From: Clostridiales bacterium
GTDB taxonomy: Bacteria > Bacillota > Clostridia > Christensenellales > Borkfalkiaceae
Assembly: GCA_022508265.1 (NCBI GenBank)
Contig: JAFLVP010000011.1
Coordinates: forward strand, 7,671-49,100
Reading direction: 5' to 3'
Length of the DNA: 41,430 nucleotides
Part shown: piece by piece, positions 8,601 to 15,499 of the stretch
Layout of the letters: every line of letters starts with the position of its first letter
Numbering within the stretch: position 1 is the stretch's first letter
Program-made: the position numbers and the translations under genes
Notes under the pieces: generated by a model
Told to the model about the DNA's origin: nothing
Database searches by the model: none
What the model saw: the letters and a program-made list of their open reading frames with translations, nothing else

Positions 8601-9526
8601 GGCTCATAATCCTTATAAATTTTAATGCAATATTAAATGCGGCGTACAGAAAAACTTTGCCGGTTAAGTATGAACGAACCGAACTGAAAAAATATATCAA
8701 CACGATATTACAACTTAATACATCCGTAAAGACGATTAAGCAATGTATAGAATTGATGAAAGAAGAGATAGATTTGGTATCGTTATATTTTATACATGAC
8801 AAAAGTTACTATTTTAATTTATTCGAATATGTTATGAAATACATAGGGGAAGAAGAATTCGCAAATTACCATAACATTAACATGCAGGGTATTTTCTTTT
8901 ACGCGTGTATTTTGGAATACTTATTCGAGGAAACGTCTCAAAGTTACATAAAAAAGATAAAATACTGGCAGCCCTATGTATTCAGGATGATTAAGGAAAG
9001 TGGGTCTGATTGTTTTTGGACTTTTTCTGCATTTATATATATGTTGATGAAAACTCCCCGAAAAGAGTATATTAGCTTTGCTGACATTGATTTAACTGAT
9101 GTGAGGAAAAATTATATAACAGCTGGGGATATTGATAAAAATGAGATAGTAAAGTGTTTAAATGATTACATATTAATAACAGAAAACTATACTGCATTGA
9201 ATATGCTTTTTAAACTCATCTCCAATAAAGCCGAAAGAATAAAAGTAAAAGACATTAATTGGAAAGAGCTTTTAAAGTCTGGCGATGTGCGTGTGGACAT
9301 TGCGAATATACTTGTAAATGAAGAAGAATTAACAGATGAAATGTTCGCTGGAAATGAAAAATTTATTCTGGAGTTTATTCAGACTGTTTTTGAGAATAAC
9401 GACTATATATGCGGATTACTTATTAGATTACTAATTTATTTTAGAAAGAAATCAGATTATGATGAAATTACTAAATGCGAATCGCTACTGAATAATATAT
9501 TAACTACAAACAATATAACAATATAA
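5678..9526 (+). CDS. Nuclease-like/NACHT NTPase, predicted phage-defence protein
   Basis: A 1,282-residue protein. Residues about 15-160 look like a PD-(D/E)xK nuclease domain of the Mrr type: Asp37 in GPDGQREA, then Gln64-Val65-Lys66 at the end of a strand (WVIQVKFK). A NACHT-type STAND ATPase follows, with Walker A GSAGQGKST (Gly277 to Thr285, Lys283) and Walker B/DGLDE (WLFIFDGLDEVPE, Asp390 to Glu394). The last 700 residues are helical with no motif I recognise and probably form the sensor. Bacterial NACHT proteins (bNACHT, Avs relatives) include many that protect against phage; this role is inferred from architecture. An earlier in-frame ATG at 5648 lacks a ribosome binding site, whereas the ATG at 5678 has GAGGG 5 bp upstream. 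The gene stands alone and is much AT-richer than its neighbours, suggesting transfer. Confidence 0.88.
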   Translation: MHYELTRLSSYTFEKMIQSLCQKILGNGVKIFGSGPDGQREATFEGKAAYPGKDEMWEGYWVIQVKFKSATTKEKDYEWIRKNFVDEMKGFMAKKAADKKIPDNYLFFTNIVLTPKEQTGIHDKLNKLAQNYKELIPNISFIGYDEICALLDNNRDVATAYSSFILSGDIISLLYKNITDREVRNHKALLRYISTEFKNDMYSRMEQAGQYTDAKVLVDKVYIDLNFEFDNFRAPFVRHTIDVSNNCMRDFGFSNNETRRVQSKNQISTTNKFVLKGSAGQGKSTVCQFLSQIYRAAFFKQYADSEDGNIKAFLERLETEEFQLPVCCRVPVRIVLRLYSGWIEEREKAHQSVDLIDYIIHIINDASSFEFEKDILRLYFKKFSWLFIFDGLDEVPETSNRKTVMQGIEKFMQIELAQANCDSVFIATTRPEGYVGEFKDTKFAHLNLSLLDEKDCMKYLNKLLDTIANNDSDKKEYLKILEKSLKSEQTSYMMKTPLQATIMAILVRSGGEPPRNKYTLFKDYFDIIIKREKQKSVGTVLNECQDIIVKIYKLLGFELQRKSSTTERSNALLSKSEMGQLIEKYLADKGYCQSDDGYSKLLKDIFDMIVLRINFAAEIQEDGIGFSIRSMQEYLAAEHIIVANTDESLRTILYDIAQNSYWKNTFSFLVAGLEEQRPHMSNYLVDTVLAELNGNNLPLDEVSCSSSIKWGSQIAYYLLLDNTFIHNLKVENKLCKYLDAFCDLNYRPDLISLNNFTENARREFHKILLNRAKSGKVNNGFYELVAVAAKTGYDDLKDIILGNPVEVILAYHRLYGNYEEPYIIELLNSVFEQNPDAFEIDSNDIIYLICKLNKTEGIKKALFKYAVMLSIDYRYRGQISASADNIYINYFGFEFNCFYHLLNNTDEFNIKNFEGRINIGRWDAKKMSKVISVAEKYDFKALSEILNCICSSDADKYIDLIYKLDEYKVDIQKYRLIILINFNAILNAAYRKTLPVKYERTELKKYINTILQLNTSVKTIKQCIELMKEEIDLVSLYFIHDKSYYFNLFEYVMKYIGEEEFANYHNINMQGIFFYACILEYLFEETSQSYIKKIKYWQPYVFRMIKESGSDCFWTFSAFIYMLMKTPRKEYISFADIDLTDVRKNYITAGDIDKNEIVKCLNDYILITENYTALNMLFKLISNKAERIKVKDINWKELLKSGDVRVDIANILVNEEELTDEMFAGNEKFILEFIQTVFENNDYICGLLIRLLIYFRKKSDYDEITKCESLLNNILTTNNITI

Positions 9527-9569
9527 AATTTATGCTGTTTATATTATTTATACATCAAAGTTCATAAAA

Positions 9570-9749
9570 AGCGGCGATTTACATAGCCTTGACTTAATCT
9601 GCAACGCAGATGGGATATAGATTCAGCCTAACGAAATAGCGCACTCGTTTTACGGTAAAGTGTCGGATGCGGCAAGAACAAATAACGTGGAAGTTTGCTA
9701 TTTCAGCTATACCAGCGCGAGGAAATGTGCTGAGCAGTTTTGTAAAAAA
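9570..9749 (+). pseudogene. Decayed coding fragment with in-frame TAG
   Basis: One reading frame gives a protein-like sequence of about 60 codons with a single stop: SGDLHSLDLICNADGI, then TAG at 9618-9620, then IQPNEIAHSFYGKV and onwards to YTSARKCAEQFCKK. No start codon with a ribosome binding site is seen, and the frame runs into a terminator hairpin, so this looks like the 3' end of a lost gene. Its composition is less AT-rich than the NACHT gene. I cannot name the family. A shorter GTG-started reading from 9660 is possible but has no ribosome binding site. Confidence 0.4.
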
Positions 9750-9770
9750 ATCAATATTCTAAAACAAGTT

Positions 9771-9799
9771 CCCCGACGGTTTCACGCCGTCGGGGGTTT
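9771..9799. terminator. Hairpin terminator
   Basis: CCCCGACGG (9771-9779) pairs with CCGTCGGGG (9787-9795) and is followed by GTTTT. It lies just after the decayed fragment, and a short leftward frame also ends close to it from the other side. Confidence 0.75.
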
Positions 9800-9917
9800 T
9801 GCTTATATATCAAAAATGTCTGATAGGTTAAAGGTTTCCATGGCGAGGCAGAGGCCGATTTTGGAGTCGAGGCGTAATTACCCCTTGGGTTTATAGCGGT
9901 TAAAAAAATCAACAATA

Positions 9918-9949
9918 AAAGCGGTCGACTTGTGCCGACCGCTTTATTA
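9918..9949. terminator. Bidirectional hairpin terminator
   Basis: AAAGCGGTCG (9918-9927) pairs with CGACCGCTTT (9936-9945), with an AATAAA run on the left and TTATTAT on the right. It insulates the lipoprotein promoter from upstream transcription. Confidence 0.7.
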
Positions 9950-10016
9950 TATTCCGCTAAATTTATCTACTCATTTACAGACCCCTTTATTATATTGACT
10001 TTTATTAACTGAGTTA

Positions 10017-10045
10017 TTGACATTTTTCAAAGTTAATGATACTAT
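10017..10045 (+). promoter_or_regulatory. Promoter of the LRR lipoprotein gene
   Basis: TTGACA (10017-10022), a 17-bp spacer and TACTAT (10040-10045). It is followed directly by a 9-bp inverted repeat. Confidence 0.65.
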
Positions 10046-10049
10046 TGAC

Positions 10050-10075
10050 TTGTCATTATTTAATATTAATGACAA
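10050..10075. promoter_or_regulatory. Inverted repeat downstream of promoter, possible operator
   Basis: TTGTCATTA (10050-10058) and TAATGACAA (10067-10075) form a 9-bp inverted repeat around the expected transcription start. A further TAATGA half-site lies at 10034-10039 within the promoter spacer. The low GC makes an RNA hairpin weak, so a protein binding site is more likely. Confidence 0.45.
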
Positions 10076-10102
10076 TGTTTAACAAAATTGACGGAGTATT
10101 AT

Positions 10103-11557
10103 ATGAAAAGAAGATTACTGATTATAATTTTGGCAGTTATCGGCTGTTTGGCTTGCGTGACCGGGCTTACTGCTTGCGACTCAAACGGCTTAGGTCTTAT
10201 CTCCTGCAACGGCAGTTGCAATTCTAATGGTGGAGATAACGGTCAGTCACCTGGCGAAGAACTCGATGAACTTATAGAATTTATTTATGTGAAGATAGAT
10301 GGTGGATATGAAATTACAGGAGTAAAAAATCCTCTTATTACAAAAGCAGTTATTCCCGATTGCGTTATTTCTATTGCACACGATGCTTTCAGTGAGTGCG
10401 GAAATCTTCAAAGCTTGGTTGTTTCCGACAGTGTAATTTCTATCGGAGAGGGCGCGTTTTCGGGTTGCGACAATATCAAAGACGCAACGTTGCCCGCGTT
10501 GGCTATATCGAGTATACCCAAAACCACCATAAAAACAGTTGCAATTACAAGCGGAAATACTATCGAAGAAAAAGCTTTTTTGAATTGCGGTAGTCTTGAA
10601 AGCATCACAATCCCCGACAGTATCCGTACTATTGGAGAGAGTGCGTTCAGTGGTTGCGGAAACCTTGCAAGTATAGAAATTCCTGACAGCGTAACAACAA
10701 TTGGAGAGAGTGCATTCAGTGGTTGCGGAAGCCTTGAAAGCATCACAATCCCCGACAGCGTAACAGCAATCGGAGGCAGCGCATTCAGTGGTTGTACCGC
10801 AAAAATAGTTTGGGGGGACAATCCGCAGATAACCCAAATCGGCGAATCTGCATTTAGCGGGTATAAAGGAACGGATATAGAAATCCCTGACAGTGTAACA
10901 GCAATCGGCAAACTCGCTTTCGATGATTGCAGTAATTTTACAAGCATAACAATCCCCGACAGTGTAATTTCTATCGGAGAGGGCGCGTTTACGGGTTGCG
11001 ACAATATCGAAGACGCAACGTTGCCCGCGTTGGCTATATCGAGTATATCAAAAACCAACTTAAAATCTGTAGTAGTTACAAGCGGAGACACTATCGGAGA
11101 ACAAGCGTTTTGGAGTTGTGGGAAACTCAAAAGCGTAACAATTGCCGACAGTATAACTTCTATTGGGAATCAAGCGTTCTGGGGTTGCACAGCACTTGAA
11201 AGCATAACGATAGGCAACAGCGTTTCGTCCATCGGGGAAGGGGCGTTTTATCATTGCGACAGCCTCGCAAGCATAACAATCCCCGACAGCGTAACATCGA
11301 TCGGCGACACTGCATTCCAGAGTTGCAAAGGTCTTGAAAGCATAACGATAGGCAACAGCGTTTCGTCAATCGGGGCAGGTGCGTTTTTCGGTTGTACAAA
11401 ACTTGAAAATGCAGTGTTTAAGAATACTGACGGCTGGTGGGTATCTACATCACCTACCGCGACAAGCGGTACCGCGTTAACGGGTCTTGAAGACAGCGCT
11501 ACCGCCGCAACGTATTTTAAAAGTACATATCTCGATTATTATTGGAAACGGAGCTGA
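10103..11557 (+). CDS. BspA-like leucine-rich repeat lipoprotein
   Basis: A 484-residue surface protein. It begins with a lipoprotein signal peptide: basic MKRR, a hydrophobic stretch and the lipobox LTAC, so it should be anchored to the membrane outer face. A short Gly/Asn/Ser-rich linker follows, then about fifteen LRR_5 repeats of about 23 residues (SITIPDSVTSIGxxAFxxC pattern) and a short repeat-free C-terminus ending in YYWKRS. BspA-type repeats occur in adhesins and many gut bacterial surface proteins; the ligand is unknown. The ATG at 10103 has GGAG 8 bp upstream, better than an earlier in-frame codon. The gene contains near-identical internal DNA duplications. It has its own promoter and is not in an operon with the NACHT gene. 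Confidence 0.85.
   Translation: MKRRLLIIILAVIGCLACVTGLTACDSNGLGLISCNGSCNSNGGDNGQSPGEELDELIEFIYVKIDGGYEITGVKNPLITKAVIPDCVISIAHDAFSECGNLQSLVVSDSVISIGEGAFSGCDNIKDATLPALAISSIPKTTIKTVAITSGNTIEEKAFLNCGSLESITIPDSIRTIGESAFSGCGNLASIEIPDSVTTIGESAFSGCGSLESITIPDSVTAIGGSAFSGCTAKIVWGDNPQITQIGESAFSGYKGTDIEIPDSVTAIGKLAFDDCSNFTSITIPDSVISIGEGAFTGCDNIEDATLPALAISSISKTNLKSVVVTSGDTIGEQAFWSCGKLKSVTIADSITSIGNQAFWGCTALESITIGNSVSSIGEGAFYHCDSLASITIPDSVTSIGDTAFQSCKGLESITIGNSVSSIGAGAFFGCTKLENAVFKNTDGWWVSTSPTATSGTALTGLEDSATAATYFKSTYLDYYWKRS
10425..10516 (+). repeat. 92-bp internal duplication in LRR gene, copy 1
   Basis: Matches 10956-11047 with two visible differences, at a distance of 531 bp (177 codons). Similarity, at a lower level, continues downstream of both copies, so the duplicated block is larger than the near-identical core. 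Confidence 0.85.
10956..11047 (+). repeat. 92-bp internal duplication in LRR gene, copy 2
   Basis: Second copy of 10425-10516. The near identity at silent positions points to a recent duplication or gene conversion. Confidence 0.85.
11195..11242 (+). repeat. Short tandem-type LRR duplication (partner 11333-11380)
   Basis: About 48 bases starting CTTGAAAGCATAACGATAGG recur 138 bp downstream with few changes. The spacing equals two 23-residue repeats. Confidence 0.75.
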
Positions 11558-11666
11558 CGCATAAAAAGTTGAAATAAAATTTACAAACAACTAATAAAGC
11601 GGCTCTGCAAGCAGTTTAAAGTCGGCAGTTATGCACAAATCAGATAGCGTATTTTGGAGCAGGGAA

Positions 11667-12986
11667 ATGTTTGAACAGCGCACGATTTTTGAAAACGACG
11701 ATATGCAGCCGCTCGCGTCAAGGTTAAGACCGCAGACGCTGGACGAATTTTGCGGACAGAGGCATCTTTTGGGTGAAGGCAAGGTCTTGCGCAGGCTGAT
11801 TGAGGGCGACAAGGTGGGCTCTATGATATTTTGGGGCCCGCCGGGAGTCGGGAAAACCACGCTTGCCCGAATTATCGCAAACCGCACCAGGGCAAACTTT
11901 ATCGACTTTTCCGCGGTAACGAGCGGAATTAAGGAAATAAAGCAGGTAATGGAGCAGGCTGAAAAGAACCGTAGGTTCGGCGCCAAAACCATACTTTTCG
12001 TGGACGAGATACACCGTTTCAACAAGGCGCAACAGGACGCGTTTTTACCTTTCGTTGAAAAGGGCAGTATTATACTTATAGGTGCAACTACGGAAAATCC
12101 GTCGTTCGAGGTCAACGGAGCATTACTTTCCCGCTGTAAGGTGTTCGTCTTGCAGGCTCTTAAAACCGAAGAGCTTACCGAGCTTTTAAGCCGTGCAATT
12201 ACCGATGAGCGCGGATTCGGCAAGCAGAAAGTGGAAATTTCGCGCGATTTATTGGAAATTATCGCAAACTTTGCAAACGGCGACGCGCGCAGTGCGCTCT
12301 CCACGCTTGAAATGGCAGTGCTCAACGGCGAGCTAACGCAAGACGGCACTACAATAGTCACGCAGGAGACGATAGAACAGTGCACCTCCAAAAAATCGCT
12401 ACTGTACGATAAAACGGGCGAGGAGCACTACAACTTAATTTCCGCGTTGCATAAATCTATGAGAAATTCCGACCCCGACGCCGCCGTGTATTGGCTTGCC
12501 AGAATGTTGGAAGCGGGGGAGGACCCTTTATATATCGCAAGGCGGGTCACGCGGTTTGCAAGCGAGGATATAGGTCTTGCCGATCCTCGCGCACTCGAAA
12601 TTGCGGTTGCCGCATATCAGGCTTGCCACTTTATAGGTATGCCCGAGTGCACCGTTCATTTGACGGAAGCGGTCGTATATATGTCGATGGCGCCCAAGTC
12701 CAATTCGCTCTATATAGCGTACGGTATGGCAAAAAAGGACGCGCTTACGATGCTGGCCGAACCCGTTCCGCTGGTAATCCGCAACGCGCCCACTAAACTT
12801 ATGAAGGAGCTCGACTACGGCAAAGGCTATCAATATGCGCACGATACCGAGGAAAAGCTGACCAATATGCAGTGTCTTCCGGACAGTCTTTCGGGCAAGG
12901 AATATTACTTCCCCACGGAGGAGGGGATAGAGGGCAAAATCAAAACCCGACTTGACGAAATCAAGAAATGGAAAAAGAACAATTAA
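11667..12986 (+). CDS. rarA: Replication-associated recombination protein A (RarA/MgsA)
   Basis: A 439-residue AAA+ ATPase related to clamp loaders. RarA acts at stalled replication forks. Near the N-terminus is the family opening PLASRLRPQTLDEFCGQ. Walker A is GPPGVGKTT (Lys63), Walker B is LFVDEIHRFNKAQQD and sensor 1 is GATTENPS. The C-terminal tetramerisation half contains SDPDAAVYWLARMLEAGEDPLYIARR and the ASEDIGLADP motif. Full length for the family. Two in-frame ATGs exist: the one at 11631 lacks a ribosome binding site, while 11667 has AGCAGGG just upstream and fits the usual RarA N-terminus. It is monocistronic, with a strong hairpin after the stop. Confidence 0.95.
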   Translation: MFEQRTIFENDDMQPLASRLRPQTLDEFCGQRHLLGEGKVLRRLIEGDKVGSMIFWGPPGVGKTTLARIIANRTRANFIDFSAVTSGIKEIKQVMEQAEKNRRFGAKTILFVDEIHRFNKAQQDAFLPFVEKGSIILIGATTENPSFEVNGALLSRCKVFVLQALKTEELTELLSRAITDERGFGKQKVEISRDLLEIIANFANGDARSALSTLEMAVLNGELTQDGTTIVTQETIEQCTSKKSLLYDKTGEEHYNLISALHKSMRNSDPDAAVYWLARMLEAGEDPLYIARRVTRFASEDIGLADPRALEIAVAAYQACHFIGMPECTVHLTEAVVYMSMAPKSNSLYIAYGMAKKDALTMLAEPVPLVIRNAPTKLMKELDYGKGYQYAHDTEEKLTNMQCLPDSLSGKEYYFPTEEGIEGKIKTRLDEIKKWKKNN

Positions 12987-12990
12987 AATA

Positions 12991-13023
12991 ACTGCGGGGC
13001 GTGCAATTTGCACGCCCCGCAGT
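12991..13023. terminator. Perfect 16-bp inverted repeat between convergent genes
   Basis: ACTGCGGGGCGTGCAA and its exact complement are separated by one base. It lacks a good T-run on the plus side, but its strength and position between two gene ends support a shared terminator. Confidence 0.8.
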
Positions 13024-13026
13024 CGC

Positions 13027-13833
13027 CTAAACAATATAGGTAATAATATATTCTGTCGAGCCGTCCACTTCGAAATCGGGCTTGCAGTCTACGAACCTGC
13101 CCTCAATCCCGCTCTCTTTAAGCGTCAAATCGAAGTGGGCAAGGGCAATTCCGATGTCAATTTTCTGTATATCAAACGTGCCCGCCGCATTTAAGGATTT
13201 CTTTTTGAAAAAATGTACGCAATTATCGCATATCACTGCGCGCCAAGGTTGCTTGTTTACGGCAGAGGGGGCAAGACGCACCATTTCAAGCGCATCGGCA
13301 AATTGCCCTGCGCTCTCTGATATCAAGCCTTTAGCGAATGAATTTTCAAAAAAGAGTTTTTCGAAGGGCAACCGTTCGTCCGCTTTTACCGCCTTTCTCA
13401 TCAGCTTTTCGCGCACGGATTGTTTCTTTGCGGGGTAGCCGACGGGACTTGCAACGGGCATAACTTCATTTTCGGCAAGCTCCATAGCCTTTTCAAAGCT
13501 TTTACGGTTGAAAGTTCCCCCAAGCATTACCGTGCCCAGCCCGCAGGAGGTGGCGCATAGGCAGAATTTTTCAAAGCTGTACCCTAAAGCTATTTCAAAA
13601 TGCGGACAGGTGTTGATTTTTGCGCCTACGTAGCAGTCCGTGCCCACGATTACCGGACTTGAAAGCTTGTGCTCTTTGGCGTCGAGAATTCGGAACTCCA
13701 CCTCGATTCCAAAGGGGTTTTTCATCTCCTTAAAGCTCTCTGCAAGCTTATTTTTGTCGTCATCGGAAAGAGGTTTTCCGTCAAACGTGCGCACGCTTCT
13801 TCTTTTGCGGATAATATCTTTTATATTTTCCAT
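13027..13833 (-). CDS. Nitroreductase family protein (TM1586 type)
   Basis: A 268-residue flavin-dependent oxidoreductase-like protein. The N-terminus has the nitroreductase signature RRSVRTFDGKPL. Mid-protein motifs are GYSFEKFCLCATSCGLGTVMLGGTF and PVGYPAKK, and a second LAPSAVNKQPWRAVI motif lies near residue 185, a layout seen in the longer nitroreductases that contain two half-domains. They bind FMN and reduce quinones or nitro compounds; the natural substrate is unknown. The start has AGAGG 4 bp before the ATG, and the stop is TAG. It is convergent with rarA and appears to be monocistronic. Confidence 0.88.
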   Translation of the reverse strand: MENIKDIIRKRRSVRTFDGKPLSDDDKNKLAESFKEMKNPFGIEVEFRILDAKEHKLSSPVIVGTDCYVGAKINTCPHFEIALGYSFEKFCLCATSCGLGTVMLGGTFNRKSFEKAMELAENEVMPVASPVGYPAKKQSVREKLMRKAVKADERLPFEKLFFENSFAKGLISESAGQFADALEMVRLAPSAVNKQPWRAVICDNCVHFFKKKSLNAAGTFDIQKIDIGIALAHFDLTLKESGIEGRFVDCKPDFEVDGSTEYIITYIV

Positions 13834-14037
13834 AGTGCCTCTTTGTATAGAATAACTCGATTAAACTCTTCTTTTCCAACATTTTACCACTTTTTAAATA
13901 AATTTGCAACACCCGTTGACCACTTGCCCGATATAGCCCCTGTTTGGCGCCCGTACGCTCGAAATTTATCATTTTGGATGTAAAAATTTTAAAAACAACA
14001 ATAAATATACATATGTCAAAAATATTCCGCAAAAAAC

Positions 14038-14066
14038 TTGCGTTTGTGTGAGCTGTGTGATAGAAT
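14038..14066 (+). promoter_or_regulatory. Promoter of the membrane protein gene at 14174
   Basis: TTGCGT (14038-14043), a 17-bp spacer and TAGAAT (14061-14066). Transcription would start near 14072, at the first bases of a 12-bp inverted repeat. Confidence 0.6.
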
Positions 14067-14070
14067 AATA

Positions 14071-14149
14071 AAAAAATATATGGCGGAAGCTTTCGGGCAG
14101 GGAAACGGGACGGAATACATAATAAAAAGTATTCCATCATATATTTTTT
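14071..14149 (+). ncRNA. Candidate structured 5' leader, unassigned
   Basis: AAAAAATATATG (14071-14082) is the perfect complement of CATATATTTTTT (14138-14149), giving a 12-bp closing stem that begins at the predicted transcription start. Inside are GGAATAC (14112-14118) pairing with GTATTCC (14129-14135), and a GC-rich, purine-rich segment from 14083 to 14111. This layout is what a cis-regulatory RNA would show. I could not match it to a known riboswitch core. Confidence 0.4.
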
Positions 14150-14173
14150 CAGAGAAATAAATAGAGGTGAATT

Positions 14174-15313
14174 ATGGCTTACGAACGTTCTGAAAATGAA
14201 GTAAGACTGCAAAGAAAACTTGTCCCCCTAAATATCGTGGTATGTGTTTTATGCTTGGTTTCGGCAATCTCGCTGCTCTTTGCTCCCTTAATTACAATCA
14301 ATTTAAGTGAAGTAAAAGATGCGTTTATGGAAATGATGGAGAGCGAGGACGGCGACTACGGTTCCGACGCCCCGGACTCCGATGGTATAGATATAGATTT
14401 TGCCGTTATGTTCGACGTGCTGTTTGACGACGAATTGTCTTTCAGTGCTATCGACCTCGCCAAGTTTGCAAATTCCGATGAAAGCGCAATAATCCCCTTT
14501 GTCGTAAGCAAAATGGACAAAATAATGGACATAATGATTATCCCCATTATGAGCCAGACGATTTTAGATGCGTTTGAGGAGGCCGGTTTCGATACTGAAG
14601 GTGTTGATTACACCGCTCTCAACGAAAAATTCGAAGCTTTCAATAACGTTGACAGCGAGGAAGATATGCGCGCTGCGGCAGGCGACATGATAGACGAAAT
14701 CGCCCGCCTTGTCGGAGGTTCGATAGATAGTGAAGGCAGAACGGAAGTAATAGAAACTTTCGTCGACCTGTACTACGATACCATCGAAGTTACGGGCGGA
14801 GATTTCGATATCGAGAAATTACTCTGCGTCCTTGCAAGTAAAGGTATGGAGCTGGAGGAACCCGTCACAAGCTATAAGGAATTCGTTGAGGAATTTTTTG
14901 CCGGCGGCGGAGACGAGGAAACGTCGGAGGTATTCGAATCGTTGGCGATGGTAGACGAGGCTCTCAAAGTCCTTGCGCAGGGCATATTCGGAATGGTAAT
15001 GTTCTCTGCCATTATGTGGTTGGTTCTTTTCCTGTTCTCACTTTTGCATATATTTGCAAGGAACAAGCGTTTCGTTATGTGGTACGTCAAGCTGTTCGGC
15101 GGTATCCCTTGGTTTATCTTCGGCCTTATTCCCATGGTTGCGGGCGGCGCATTTGCCTCCATGGGCGAGGAAATGGCAATTGTCGGCTCGATATTCGGCG
15201 CAATAACCTCGGCTACCTGGATAAGCGGCGTATGCCTCGGACTTTTGTGGCTCGTGTCCATCTTCTGGGCTTTCCCTATAAAGCACAAGATAAGAAAAGA
15301 CCGCAAGGGTTAA
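14174..15313 (+). CDS. Membrane protein with a large acidic extracytoplasmic domain
   Basis: A 379-residue protein with four predicted membrane segments: one near residues 17-40 and three after residue 270. Between them lies a very acidic loop of about 230 residues rich in Asp, Glu and Ser (for example SEDGDYGSDAPDSDGIDID) with no enzymatic motif. The basic C-terminus (KHKIRKDRKG) should be cytoplasmic. I recognise no family. GAGGTG lies 5 bp before the ATG. It has its own promoter and structured leader, and a long hairpin terminator follows. Confidence 0.82.
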   Translation: MAYERSENEVRLQRKLVPLNIVVCVLCLVSAISLLFAPLITINLSEVKDAFMEMMESEDGDYGSDAPDSDGIDIDFAVMFDVLFDDELSFSAIDLAKFANSDESAIIPFVVSKMDKIMDIMIIPIMSQTILDAFEEAGFDTEGVDYTALNEKFEAFNNVDSEEDMRAAAGDMIDEIARLVGGSIDSEGRTEVIETFVDLYYDTIEVTGGDFDIEKLLCVLASKGMELEEPVTSYKEFVEEFFAGGGDEETSEVFESLAMVDEALKVLAQGIFGMVMFSAIMWLVLFLFSLLHIFARNKRFVMWYVKLFGGIPWFIFGLIPMVAGGAFASMGEEMAIVGSIFGAITSATWISGVCLGLLWLVSIFWAFPIKHKIRKDRKG

Positions 15314-15331
15314 TGAAATACTCAACAAAAC

Positions 15332-15372
15332 GCAATATAAGGCGCGGACTTCGTCTGCGCCTTTTGTATTGC
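15332..15372 (+). terminator. Intrinsic terminator after the membrane protein gene
   Basis: AAGGCGC (15339-15345) pairs with GCGCCTT (15357-15363), extended by CAATA with TATTG, followed by TTTT within the arm. Confidence 0.75.
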
Positions 15373-15378
15373 AAAGTG

Positions 15379-15408
15379 TTGACAAGATTATGCTTGTAAT
15401 GCTAAAAT
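15379..15408 (+). promoter_or_regulatory. Promoter of the degV operon
   Basis: A perfect TTGACA (15379-15384), an 18-bp spacer and TAAAAT (15403-15408). A small palindrome, ACGGTAACCGT, lies in the leader at 15457-15467. Confidence 0.7.
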
Positions 15409-15499
15409 GTGACAAGGGGAATATTTTTCCCAAAATTCGCAAGTATAATTTAAAATACGGTAACCGTGTTAGATTATTCTGAAGATTAAGAGGAGAGAA

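Larger units (their letters stand above)
9527..10102. other. Intergenic region with gene remnants, two hairpins and a promoter
   Basis: These 576 bases hold no intact gene. They contain a broken rightward coding fragment (9570-9749), a possible leftward fragment (9803-9877), two terminator-like hairpins, and the promoter plus palindrome of the downstream lipoprotein gene. The mix suggests a site where genes have come and gone. Confidence 0.6.
13834..14173. other. Intergenic region with promoter and structured leader
   Basis: This 340-base stretch holds no gene. The left part is featureless and AT-rich; the right part has a clear promoter and an untranslated leader with nested inverted repeats (separate entries). 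Confidence 0.6.

Noticed and set aside
4871-9620. TAG recoded as an amino acid, because two TAG codons interrupt protein-like frames
   Set aside because: Several intact genes here end in TAG at the expected length (for example those ending at 13027, 17511, 29616 and 31815), so TAG is an ordinary stop in this genome.
5369-10102. A complete mobile element carrying the NACHT gene
   Set aside because: No integrase, transposase, terminal inverted repeats, att-like direct repeats or tRNA gene were found at either edge.
10247-11254. Long open frames on the opposite strand of the LRR lipoprotein gene
   Set aside because: They mirror the repetitive sense sequence, have no ribosome binding sites and lie entirely inside a well-supported gene.
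10425-11380. CRISPR array
   Set aside because: The repeats are coding leucine-rich repeats of 23 residues in one frame, not short palindromic repeats with unique spacers; no cas genes are present.
14071-14149. A c-di-GMP (GEMM-I) riboswitch, because of GGGCAGGGAAACGGGACGG
   Set aside because: The conserved GEMM core and tetraloop-receptor arrangement are absent and the spacing does not fit; left as an unassigned leader.
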